Positions 31,941 through 41,900 of a stretch of 64,000 bases of DNA are shown here, one piece after another. This stretch comes from Endothia cerciana (taxonomy: Eukaryota; Ascomycota; Sordariomycetes; Diaporthales; Cryphonectriaceae). Each line of letters starts with the position of its first letter. Positions within the stretch are counted from its first letter, which is position 1. A program made the translations under genes and the position numbers. The notes below the pieces were generated by a model. The model saw only the letters and a list, made by a program, of their open reading frames with translations. It had not been told where the DNA came from and did not search any database. The stretch lies in the NCBI GenBank assembly GCA_026119935.1, contig JALRMH010000022.1, forward strand, positions 1 through 64,000. Reading direction: 5' to 3'.

Positions 31941-33794
31941 TCAGAGTGCCCTCGTAGGCTTCGTCGTCCTCCTGCGCTTCGGCACCGGCGTCCAGTCCTC
32001 ATCACTTTCGTGGGCCCCATCAAGGCGCCGGCTGCACCTCCCCGCCACAGCCTCCGCACCCCACCCATCCCTGATGACACCGAGGGCCTGCTGTTTCGGG
32101 GCGCGCTTGAAGAGCATAGTACCGGCAGACAGTTCGATCTTCGACTCGGGGTACTCCTTCGTGAGCGTGCTCCGGTGTGGGGACTCCTCGTCCGGGTGCT
32201 GTCCCCTGCCCATCAGGCCGCCGCTGTGGCCAGCATCGGCGAGTTTCCAGATGCTGATGTTCTCCGCCAGCATGACGAGGCGGCAGACGTCGTGGTTCTG
32301 GCAGAAGAGCCAGAGGGCCTTGCGGGGGCTGGTGACGTCCATGAGGACGAAGCAACTCGTGGGGCGGGCCTCCTCGAGGTGACCCTCGGCCACGTGCAGA
32401 GTACCCAGCGGGAGGACGAACCTGGGGTGGGGGCGCCGCGAGGCAGAGGCGTCAGAGATGACGAGCTCGCGGACCAGGCCGTGGAAGCAGGGCTCCTGCA
32501 CGTCGAGCGGCCCGACGGCGCACGCCTCGCCCATCAGGCAGTGGATCTCGTCGACGGTGAGCTTGGCGGCCGCCGTGACCTCGTCCTCCTCGCCGTGGAA
32601 GCGCTCGGCGTTCTCGTAGAGCCGGACGACGTCGCGCCTGAACTCCCCCATGGTCCTGTACGACCCCCTGAAGAGCCTCGTCCCCATCGTCGACATGTCG
32701 ATGGGCTCCTTGATCCTCCGAACGTAGTGGGGCCACTGGCCCGGCCACATCTCCTTGACCGGGGGCCAGAACTCCTTGCCGAAGTCCGTCCTTGATACAA
32801 GCTGGAGGATCCTCCAGAGCTCGAACATCTGGTATGTCGTGATCCGCCTGCTCGACAGCTCGGGCTCGTTCATGCTGGGGAAACTGAGGTCCTGCCGCCG
32901 GGCGTACATGTGCTTAAAGATATGGACTGTGCAGACCAGGCCAGTTGACAAGGTTGCCAGATGGAGGTGACTACCACGGGGCCTTTCCAGCCTGTCGAGC
33001 GCCGGGACGAAGGTGTTGTCCAGGAGCTTGGCCAAGGTACTCTCGTCAGTCAGCTGCAGCTTTTTGAGTTGCGCCAGTATGCCGCGGTTGCTTCGGCGGG
33101 CAGATAGGGGGTCATTGTCATCGTGGCAATGTGGTGCGACAGGCTGTGGCGCAACCGCGATGAGGTCGTCATCGACACGAGGGGCTCTATGTGGGGTCGC
33201 CAGCCTTTCATGGAAGCCGTCCTCGTTCGCCTCTATGAGCCCATCCTCACACGAGCAGCAAGGTCCGTCACCACCACCGTCATCCTGGTTCTGCTTCCAT
33301 TCTGGCCGAGGGGCTGCTCCGTCGGGCCCAGCAGGGGTATCGTGTCGGTGTATGGCATCTTCTGCTGGGAATGTCTGCCCGCCGTCCTGGTGTTGTCCGC
33401 CCGCCTCTCGTATGGCAAGGTGCTGATCTCCCGATCCCTCGCGGACGGGAGCCTGCTCCTGAATGCGGACCTCGTCTCCGTGGAGGTCAACCAGGCGAGG
33501 GGTCATCTTCTGAAACCCTTCGGCAACCCAGTCGATGTCGAGCTCAACCTGGAGCGGGTTCATCGGGGCCGACGCCAGCAGCACGTTCAGGTACTCAAGT
33601 GACACAAAGAGCTGGTGGTTGTGGGACATTGTAACGCGACCCAGACTAGCAACCCCTGGTCTCTCCAGGAAGAACCTCTCGCTGACCGGCCGATCAGGCG
33701 GAGTGGCTGGTATCCTGTCCATGTAGTCCAGCGAGACGAACACGTCCCCATCACCGTCTATGACAACCAGGTTGAACGGGGCCTCGTCTTCCAT
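31941..33794 (-). CDS. Bromodomain protein
   Basis: A 617-aa open frame without an obvious intron. Residues about 325-420 form a bromodomain: FWPPVKEMWPGQWPHYVRRI, then KEPIDMSTMGTRLFRGSY, then EFRRDVVRLYENAERFHG, with Asn395 at the acetyl-lysine-binding position. The N-terminus has two similar short blocks, VFVSLDYMDRI and LFVSLEYLNVL, around residues 18-72. The middle (100-230) is hydrophilic, rich in Gln, Asp and His, and includes CCSCEDG. After the bromodomain come about 150 residues of unknown fold, and the tail has a basic KRRRTTKP nuclear-localisation-like motif. A chromatin reader is inferred. No BET second bromodomain or ET domain, no ATPase and no acetyltransferase motif is present. 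An unspotted small intron in the hydrophilic middle is possible. Confidence 0.8.
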   Translation of the reverse strand: MEDEAPFNLVVIDGDGDVFVSLDYMDRIPATPPDRPVSERFFLERPGVASLGRVTMSHNHQLFVSLEYLNVLLASAPMNPLQVELDIDWVAEGFQKMTPRLVDLHGDEVRIQEQAPVREGSGDQHLAIREAGGQHQDGGQTFPAEDAIHRHDTPAGPDGAAPRPEWKQNQDDGGGDGPCCSCEDGLIEANEDGFHERLATPHRAPRVDDDLIAVAPQPVAPHCHDDNDPLSARRSNRGILAQLKKLQLTDESTLAKLLDNTFVPALDRLERPRGSHLHLATLSTGLVCTVHIFKHMYARRQDLSFPSMNEPELSSRRITTYQMFELWRILQLVSRTDFGKEFWPPVKEMWPGQWPHYVRRIKEPIDMSTMGTRLFRGSYRTMGEFRRDVVRLYENAERFHGEEDEVTAAAKLTVDEIHCLMGEACAVGPLDVQEPCFHGLVRELVISDASASRRPHPRFVLPLGTLHVAEGHLEEARPTSCFVLMDVTSPRKALWLFCQNHDVCRLVMLAENISIWKLADAGHSGGLMGRGQHPDEESPHRSTLTKEYPESKIELSAGTMLFKRAPKQQALGVIRDGWGAEAVAGRCSRRLDGAHESDEDWTPVPKRRRTTKPTRAL

Positions 33795-34699
33795 GGCGAA
33801 CGATTGAAAGAGAGGCGGCGCTATGAGGCAAGACCATAGCAGACTGGGAGGGAAAGAGTCAGGACATGATCAAACGAAGGTGTGATGGTGGGCAAACCTA
33901 CCACCAGAACGACTGGGAGGAGGAGTTATAACCGAAGGATGACTAGATCGAATGAACAAAGACGAGAGCGAGGTGATCTGTCAGTCATGACAAGCTGAGA
34001 CACGAACTCATATTGATTCTCGACCAGTTCAAAGAACCAGGGGTGAGCACGGTCGCGTGGAGTAAGACACGCAGGGGACGCTCTGTCAGATTGAGGTAAA
34101 GCCGGTGAGTTGCCTTAAGAAATCATGAAGAGGGGACGTGGTACGCGAGAGAAGTCGGCCGGTATCCTCCAGACGCGTTGTGGATAGGTTTCTGGAGAAA
34201 GATGAAGCTGTAGCTTGCACAGCAGGCAACATTTCTGGTGCGTAAAACCTGCCCCAGACAGTACATACTGTAGGCCAACCCACCTTCCGGACACACCCCC
34301 CTGCCGGACATCAAAATCTAGACAGCCCCATACAAACCCAACCTATTTACTTATACCGTTTTCGGCCAATCTTGATGCTATTCGCATTGTATTTAGTCCA
34401 TTCTGTAGCATCTTGATAGGTGAACAGATATATGAGGTCACACCGGTGTTCCGACACAATATTACCGACTCCTGCCTATTCCGGAGCGTGCCATCGAGTA
34501 GTAATGTATCACATCGTGAAGGAAGCTTGATGACCAGACTGATCAACCATCATACGACTAAAATGCGCCATAAAAGCCCTATACAGAGGAGGAAGTAGCT
34601 GATTCTATATTCGTTATCACTGATCATCACGTCTCGCTCACTTTTGCAGAGCCAAATCTCGCAATATACCTACTTCTACTGTTGGTAGGTCACAATCGT
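33795..34699. other. Intergenic flank of transposon relic
   Basis: Upstream region of the bromodomain gene, turning AT-richer from about 34320 toward the transposon relic. No gene supported; terminal inverted repeats of the element were not located here. Confidence 0.5.
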
Positions 34700-36260
34700 T
34701 AGAAGCAGATCTGCAGTTGGTACAGGTCGTTGATTCAGGTGGTTGTTGTTGTTCAGAAGGAAGGAAGCTATCTAGGCCAGCCTGGCTAGGCTGGGTCTAT
34801 GCAGGCTGTGGGTTTTGGCATCGGCCTGATCGGGCCGATGCCCGGCCCGAATCGGCCCGCCAGCCACTCAGTTGCCAGCTCCCTTCAACTCCTCAAGCCT
34901 ATCAATCCACATCTACGCTGTCAGATAGACTGCAGGGCAAAGCAGCAGCTGATAAGCAGAACCAGCCTGCTCAGCGCCTAAAGCTGAAGAGGATCGTCTC
35001 GAGACCTGGATCCTTTTTCAAGACCAGTGCGGATATGCTCTATCTGCTGCCATCGTCAGAAGGCATTGTGGTTTCGATGTTGAGGAAAGGAGACGAAGCG
35101 CCCTTGGGCGGGAATTGCCCTGATGGCTTCAAAAAGCGACATCCCAGGATCCGGTCTCTTCAAGGCCGTAAACAAGAGGCTGCTCGCTTCTCTGGCTTCA
35201 CGCATGAAGCTGTCAACTAGTATTTTGACAAGCTGGGGTCGTTTAGCTGGGTTGGGCCAGAGTTGATGGTCAATATAGACGAGGACAGCTATATCGAGGG
35301 CAATAGTGCAATCTATATACATTTTTTTCATGGTATACGCAAGCGAATAAGCTGAACAAACTCGTCACTAATACATCTACATATAGGCTATAATCTTACT
35401 GTATTTGGCAGTGCTGAAAAGAAGCAGACGCTGTTGAAGAGTAACTTGCAGCAAGCCCTCGTCACGATTATTGACGCTGTTACTACTACAGGCATAGATT
35501 GGTGCTCAGGCATCGTCTTCAAGGGGAAATCGCTTGAAGTTTAATAGCCTAAGAGAGAGATAGCCAAACATATTCCGGACTAGTATTTCACAGTTTCTCC
35601 GAATGGCTGATTGAGAAACGAGATCGCCATCTTCTGGCTTGAACAGGTCTTGCTATCACAGATAGATCGGCTGCGAAGAGATGATGAGTCTCGGCCAGTT
35701 TTGTTGGTTCTCAATATCCATGATAGTTATAAATCTGTAAGCTATTCTCCTGCATGGTATCTATAATTGGGTATAATTCACAGCTAATCCAGATAGCTAG
35801 GGGTCATGGAAGCATGCTTCCTCAATAATGTTCGGCCTCTCTAGCTGCCAGCATACACATCCCACAGCTTTCAACCTCTAGATAACAGAATCTTCGCAGT
35901 TTTGAAGAAGTCGATAGATCGTGAGGTTGATAAGATCAACACCTCTACGGATTTAGCCCCCTTAAGCATAAAGCCATCACCAGAGATTACGTGATGAGCC
36001 TAGTCCCTAGGGACAACCGACCAGCCAGATATAAGGCCAGACGTGTAGCTGACGAGATGGACAACCTACGAGCTCGTGGTGCTTTTAGAGAGAGAGAGAG
36101 AGAACAAGGCCTACAAAGCCAAAGAAGAAGCTGTATGCTGTACAAGAAAGCGTCGGTCTATACCGAACCTACAGCCAAGTTTAGGTCAGTGGCTGAGCTC
36201 GTTACGAAGGGCTTTACTATAGAGGACCTTGAAGAAGAGACTGGAAGGCCACGATAGCGT
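34700..36260 (+). mobile_element. Decayed pogo/Fot1-like DNA transposon (DDE transposase relic)
   Basis: Fragments of a Tc1/mariner-superfamily pogo-type transposase lie in order but in several frames. They are an HTH block (STLSDRLQGKAAADKQNQPA), a CENP-B-like second DNA-binding part (EEDRLETWILFQDQCGYA, frameshifted at about 34980), and KRHPRIRSLQGRKQEAARF before a TAG at 35218. The catalytic region starts at GPELMVNIDEDSYIEGNS, then FGSAEKKQT and GIVFKGKSLEV. A fragment with LLVLNIHDSYKS takes the place of the LILDGH motif, and a later fragment corresponds to the LQPLD region. At least four stops (TAG/TAA/TGA) are of the kind produced by C-to-T change in CpA, consistent with RIP. Not functional. 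Ends and inverted repeats not found. Confidence 0.75.
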
Positions 36261-36634
36261 CAGAGGGTCCAGGTTGTTGAAGAGGCTGAAGAGTTGGACA
36301 AGGAGCCTGAGAACCGGGAGGAGGACATTCTGAACGTGAAGGGACTTCGACGCTTCAAGCCCTGCGCACTTTTAACGTAAATATTCTGTTAGAGTGCCCT
36401 CCATTCAGGCTAACTGTTTTGGAATAAGATGGACAAGTCTGGGCACCTCACAGGACTTGCCCCTGCAAAGGCACCCTGCTGCCACCGGCCCATTGTTAGA
36501 TCCATGACTTCTCCTTGTCTTCCAGATCAGCCTCACCTCAGCTGCCCGGTTGATCTTCCCCCCCCTCCCCCCTCCCCCAAGCAAGTGAGAACTCCGCTAG
36601 GGTCTCACGAACGTCGTATGCGAACCCAACCTCG
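36261..36634. other. Short intergenic region
   Basis: Lies between the transposon relic and the 3' end of the GTPase gene, with a C-rich tract near 36558-36579. No gene seen. Confidence 0.55.
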
Positions 36635-37709
36635 TCATTTCGAAGACTCCTTGCCGAAGATGCCACTCGATAGAGTCGACCTCAAAGCACACCACCGTCT
36701 CCTCACGCTCCCCGCCAGCGCACCGCCCCCATCTGCATAGTCACAATTGTCATCGTCAGCGCTCCCTTCATCATCGACGTCAAACGCAGAGGGCATCAGG
36801 CACGCACCCCTCCCTCTGCCAAATCGCTGCTGCTGCTGCTGTAGCGAAGAATACTCGTCCCGCTCTCTCCGACTCGCCAACACCTCTCGTCCTAACAGGC
36901 GGAAGGCCGCGCCGATGTTCTCGCCCGACCGTGCCGACACCTCCATGAAGCTCGCGCTGGACCCGCGTGCCACCCCCGCCGGGCCGAAGAATTCCGTGGC
37001 TGTGATGTGGCCCTCGAGCCAGGTCACCTCGCGGAGGGAAGGGGGCACATCGTTCTTTGTGCCGAGGAGGAGGAAGTGGTAGGCGGGTGTGGGAGTCGGT
37101 GGTGTGGCGCTGCACTTGCGTATGGACAGGCTGGAGAAGGAGAAGCCGCTGTGTTTCTCGGCAGGCGTGGGTGTCTTGGTGTGGCGGACAGCCTCGTCGA
37201 TTGTGCTGGCAAGGGACTTCAGAAAGGTCAGCGACGCGGGATCCGTAATGTCGTAGACCAGTATTGCCGCGTCCGTGATGGCGAGGGCCTGCGCGAGCTG
37301 CTCGGGCGCAGACAGGCGGCCCGCCGGCAGCTCGAGCGCGTCGACCGCGTACAGCCTCGAATCGATGGTGATGGTATGCTGGCAGCCGTGGGAGTAGCTG
37401 GAAGATGGGAGCGTGGACGCGTCGGGGAAGACACCCGTGCAGAACTGGTCCTGTATCAGCCGAGTGTTTGAGCCAGACGGCAGAGTCCCCATCGGAAATT
37501 CCTACCTTGGTGAGAAGGCTTGTCTTACCGACTCCTTTGTTCCCTATGACGAGCACCCGAAACTCGCCCACGGGCTTTGCGTTCTTCCCTGACATGTGCA
37601 GGCGGTTGGTCGTCCAGCTTGCTCGGTTGCCATCAGGTGGCTTTTCGGCTAGCTTCAGAACAAGTCGCAGGAAGCGCGCCTCCTCGTCGGAGAAGATCAT
37701 CGAACTCAT
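36635..37709 (-). CDS. Atypical Ras-like small GTPase
   Basis: Two exons (37709-37506 and 37450-36635, intron 55 nt, phase 0) give 339 aa. G1/P-loop is GNKGVGKT (56-63), joined by splicing to LLTKDQFCTGVFPDAS. The G4 motif is TKND (199-202) and G5 is SAR (240-242), and the core strand AAILVYDITDPASL is typical of Ras/Rho proteins. Two features are unusual. The G3 DxxG(Q) motif is replaced by DALELPAGR (from Asp105), so the catalytic Gln is not recognisable. A 30-residue Ser/Thr/Pro insertion (about 160-191) lies before G4. A poly-Gln run, an acidic stretch and a basic tail end in FGKESSK, with no CaaX box, so prenylation is not predicted. Nucleotide binding is likely; normal hydrolysis and membrane attachment are doubtful. 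Confidence 0.8.
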
Positions 37710-38805
37710 GGCGAATGTGGTAGGGGCTGTGGTGGGTTGGAAAAGGGGTTGGAAAGCTGGCGCAAGGCGACTTCCAAGGTTGATACAAGTGAAGGAAAAC
37801 AGGAGCTGGACTTTGTGGGAAGGAAATCTCTCGGGGACAGAAGTTTGAGAATCTCAGTCGATCTCTATAGAACAACGGAAGCCCTGCTTCACCGTGAAGG
37901 TTTACTATGTCGTGCAGCGAATATAGTATAGGCTTCTAAGACCATCATAATCTTCCATTGTTAGTCACTCGATCAACAACACAATACAGCAATAATATAG
38001 AGAATTCCGACAAAGGGCCATTATAAACTGTACTTCAACATATCTCCACGTTTTACACCTGCGTTATTGTAGTTTGAAACGAGATTCCCGGGATTTCTGC
38101 TCGTATGTATGAGATGAGGTCACGCCCATGCAAGTACCGAACGTGGCACAGCATCCTACGGCATGCTGTCTCTTTGTCCTGGGTAGAGGCAGGAATTACA
38201 CACAGGAATTACGCAAGATCGATTGCGCTGCCCCGTCTTCCGACAAGTACGACAGGATAATTTAAAAAGGAGAGCCTGTGCCCTGAGTGGTTCCTGGATC
38301 CGGGAGCACTGCATCGGCACCACATCACGCTTCCGTCCGTATCTCTGGTAGCACATGAACAAGTGAGTCAGGGGAGAAACATCAGATGATTTTATCGATA
38401 TGGGCAATATCGTGATACATCTTAACCCTATGGTTCACTGCATCAGCTCATGAGCCGCGTGCTTCAACAAGAATCCAGATTCGAGTGGCATCCTGCTCAT
38501 GGCAAGTATTACCCCTGAACACTAACAACCCATGGAACATTCCATACATTTACTGAAGCCATTGGAAAAACCCGTACAACAGAGTCGTGGCCTATTGCAC
38601 CCGAATGCCAGCACTCGGGCTCGCAACCTCTTGGTGTGAGCCAGGTGGTCTGGGCTGGCCTCTTGAGTTTGGAAGCCTCGAACTTAGCTTCGCGACGGAT
38701 CCATGTATCGTCACGGTTTGCTGAAACGGCAGACAAAGGCTTCAGGAAAACGTATCGACTCTCTTCTCAACCCTCTGCGGCGTGTACGAAGCCGTAGGAA
38801 TATGC
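37710..38805. other. Intergenic
   Basis: Promoter side of the GTPase gene, AT-richer at 37930-38110. No gene or repeat recognised. Confidence 0.55.
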
Positions 38806-39806
38806 TCACTCTGGGGCACTCCGTTCTGCTCCTTGTCGCGACTTCTCGCGTCGCGTTTTCTTGGAATTCGAGGTGCCTGTGTCGCTTTCACCATCATCTC
38901 CGGACTTCTTCCCTGGCACCAGCCTCCCTATTCTGCCCACCAGCTCATGGATCGGGGGGCGATTCGTCCCTGTGGTGGACCCTCTCCTGCCCGGACCTTT
39001 TCTCCGCGGTGACGTGCGCCGCACAGGCATGGGACCCCCCAGCGCATGTCTCAGGGAACTGAGTGACCAGAAAAGTGAAATAACAACCGCATGTCCCTCT
39101 TGGGAGTCCTTCTCATTTGGACGCTTCCACAGCTTTGATGTCTTGATCCAGTCGTCCGCAGGCGCAGCATTTCTGAACCTTATCCAGAATTTTGTGTTCG
39201 ACGAGGAAATGCATTCCACCTCTTCCGGGAGCTGACGACCTGCCTCCTTGCCCTCCTGCACCCATGCTGTGCCTTTGCAGAAATTCTCAGCATCAAGGTC
39301 TTCCGTGAACAACAGGACTACGCGATTAGGATTGTATCGCAGCATAACGCGCTGTATCGCATTGTCCGAACTCATGGCTGTTGGCAGGGAATGGTGATCC
39401 CTCTCCAAAATGTATCAATACGGACGATGACCAGATGATGTGAATTTGAACCTACAAGCCAGATCGGATACGGCATGGCTATCGCTCAAGGGCAGCAGAA
39501 ACCTACGTACATATAGAACCCAGCAAGCGTATTTTCTCTTCGCGCCTCGAGATGAGGAGACCAGGCAATAGTTTCTGAGTGGCACGAAATGGCTTGGATT
39601 CCCTGCTTGCTTATCATCAGGTCCGTGTATCTAGGGTTGACCTGCAGCTGCATCATGCAGATGTTGCGACGTGGTCCAGTGTAGCACGTCTGGCGATACG
39701 GGCTGTCATGCGCTTCGGCCTGTTTTGACCAAGCCACATTGTGAGCTACCCCTCCCAGAGATGACTCTTCAAATTGGATGGCTGTCTTGAAGGTAAGCTC
39801 CCCGCT
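38806..39806 (-). CDS. Unrecognised protein, probably multi-exon; 5' end uncertain
   Basis: The firm part is 39375-38806, an open frame of 189 aa from an ATG (MSSDNAIQRVMLRYNPNRVV) to a stop, ending in a basic Lys/Arg/Ser tail. Upstream, a second protein-like open stretch (39806-39511; RRNICMMQLQVNPRYTDLM, HSETIAWSPHLEARRENT) ends at a GTACGT donor. Joining 39511 to 39400 by a 110-nt intron keeps frame, but the acceptor (ggagag) is poor. A third protein-like stretch (39972-39880; KGQLKFVVSSIHPAEG) may be an earlier exon. I do not recognise a family. The core could be a single small gene or the 3' end of a longer one. Confidence 0.4.
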
Positions 39807-40093
39807 TCAATCCAGCAGAAGAGGTGACGTGGTCTCGTACATAACTTCTAATAAAGCATGCTCGTGTTAGGCAGCCCTAGCCTTCCGCAGGATGGATCGA
39901 CGAAACCACAAACTTCAGCTGCCCTTTCAGGAGAGGTGCATCATACTGATTGATAATTGTATATATGCGGATTCAGAATATCTAGTCTGGAGCGGAACAC
40001 GAGAGACGTGGAAGATACTGCGTCGACTTAACTCTGTCTCTCGCAACCTAGCTGATTTACACACATAACGCCTTCACAGCCAAGTTCCTGAAT
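39807..40093. other. Intergenic or 5' exons of the neighbouring minus-strand gene
   Basis: Includes the possible extra exon at 39880-39972 on the minus strand and the promoter of the DUF6594 gene on the plus strand. Confidence 0.35.
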
Positions 40094-40899
40094 ATGCAGG
40101 TGGCAAAGCCTGACCTCGATATCTGCAACCCGTACCCATGGCTGCTGTATTGGTATAAAGACTTGATACGCACTGTTCCTCACGGGAGGGGGGAAGAGTA
40201 CCGTTTCCGTCTATCGGAGCTGCAGAGGATGCACGTGCGAAAGCTGCAATGTAAGCTGGCCAGACATGTTGTGGCAATCCGCCTCGAAGGCGGTCCTACG
40301 GAGCCTGAACATTGGGAGACAGACCTTCAAGCTTACAGCAAGTTGACACCCGTTGTAACCCACTTCCACGCGCGGGTTTTTTCTTCCTTCTTCTTCTCTT
40401 TTTCTTCGCTTCTAACACGTGCTTTGCCGAAACAGTACAGGCTGTAAAGGACTATGAGTACATGTCCTCGCGCAGCCAGGTACGATGGGACCCTTTCTAC
40501 CTCACCTCGGAGCGCGCATTAGAGGACGACATTATCCAGAGCGCCATGGGCCAGCTCAGGCCCGGCGAGGGCCAGCTGAAACGGTCCCGGAGTCGGAAGA
40601 GCGACGAAGAGCCCCTCGAAATGTCTCGAAGCAAGCCCCTCGGCGAGGCAGCAGATGCCGCTCTCTACAGGCGACTTGGAATAGCCCTCTTCGGCGGCGC
40701 GTTCCTTATTGGACCCATGTGGCTGATGGTCCTGCACAATACGTTGTATACCGGCCTCGCGTCCACAACGGCTTTTGTCGCAGTGTTTGGATTTATCATG
40801 GCTTGTTCTCTAGGTGACGAGATTAGCGTCCTATCGGCGACCGCGGCGTATGCTGCAGTGCTTGTCGTATTTGTTGGCTTGAATACGAGCGGCTCCTGA
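40094..40899 (+). CDS. DUF6594 membrane protein with GC-AG intron
   Basis: Fungal DUF6594 protein of 235 aa, function unknown. The N-terminal family signature is FRLSELQRMHVRKLQCKLAR, followed by the conserved YIQAVKDYEYMSSR created by splicing, then WDPFYLTSERALEDDI. The C-terminus has three membrane segments (about 160-230: LGIALFGGAFLIGPMWLMVL, ASTTAFVAVFGFIMACSL, SATAAYAAVLVVFVGL). Exons are 40094-40337 and 40436-40899. The only junction that restores the family motif starts with GCAAGT and ends AACAG, a GC-AG intron of 98 nt; GT alternatives nearby give wrong frames or extra residues. An in-frame ATG further upstream was not seen, so the start is taken as 40094. Confidence 0.8.
40338..40435 (+). 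other. GC-AG intron
   Basis: Donor a|GCAAGT matches the strong consensus of the GC-AG class, and a pyrimidine-rich stretch precedes the acceptor aaacag. The resulting Y-I-Q-A-V-K join fits the DUF6594 pattern. Confidence 0.7.
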
Positions 40900-41428
40900 G
40901 TCCCATGAAATCTGTAATTATCTTGAGTCTTGCGGAGTATAGTGTAACACACAGTCGCCTAAGAGATTGCATACCGAGAACCCGTCCCTGTTCAAAATTG
41001 TTCTATGAGTATTTTTGCGAGTTGGCAACAGTCGTACAAATTCTGAGAACCATAACATGCGCAGAAGTAGCAGCGTTTCCTCACTCGCAAGTTGCCGCGT
41101 CAATATAGGGCAGTCCGGTCCCTCCCCCCCCCCCAACATTCTTAGACGACCATAGTGGGTTTGCCACGCCTAGATACATACACACATTCTTTGGTTGTAG
41201 ACCTCTACATCTCCTTACCCGTACTCGAAATTTGGTTACTCTAAATCCCGGATCAAGTAGCTCAATTCCACTTCTCATATATAATCCTGTAATGTTCCGA
41301 TTGCTCTTTGTTGTAATTAATAGAAAGCTACCACGATTCGAAGGCGTATTGCGCAGCCGTTTTGCTTTTAACACTCTTTTTCTCGACAAACCTGCACCGA
41401 AGCTTGGTAATGAGGTCCGACAGAGAGT

Positions 41429-41566
41429 ATGAGCCTCGCCAAGGACTACCATGTCATTTATGATCGGTGGAGGTACGGCCAGCCTGCCACCGGCGGGGCC
41501 ACGAAGAAGGCGTCCATTGCAGTCCAGCTGAAGGTATCCAATGCCAGCGAGCCCGGGGATACCTAG
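41429..41566 (+). pseudogene. Possible gene fragment, 45 codons
   Basis: ATG-initiated frame reading MSLAKDYHVIYDRWRYG and then KKASIAVQLKVSNASEPGDT before TAG. The same frame continues beyond the stop with FKIWSGTIKKTLGYPV. Composition is protein-like, but I recognise no family, and it may be chance. Confidence 0.2.
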
Positions 41567-41853
41567 TTCAAGATCTGGTCCGGCACCATCAAGAAGACCT
41601 TGGGCTATCCGGTCTGTGATGCCTTTTTGGGGCGAGGTGTGCAGAGAGAGCGACCCTCACCCTTAAGTCCATCAGTTAGCCCGACAACAGGACAGCGCAT
41701 CTCGTCCGTCAGCGCCTCTTCTCACTTATTGGACACGAATGATGCGATGTACTCGACAAGAGAGTGCACAAACCCTGCCAGAGTAGTTCTTGTTCTTCAA
41801 TTTTTTCCTTTTTTTCTTTTTTTTTCTTTTTTTCCAAAAACAATTAGGGAGGA

Positions 41854-41898
<45 letters not shown>

Positions 41899-41900
41899 AA
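41854..41900. repeat. (GAAA)n microsatellite
   Basis: About 11 tandem gaaa units followed by A-rich sequence, preceded by a T-rich tract at 41798-41835 that could pair with it in single strands. Confidence 0.9.
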
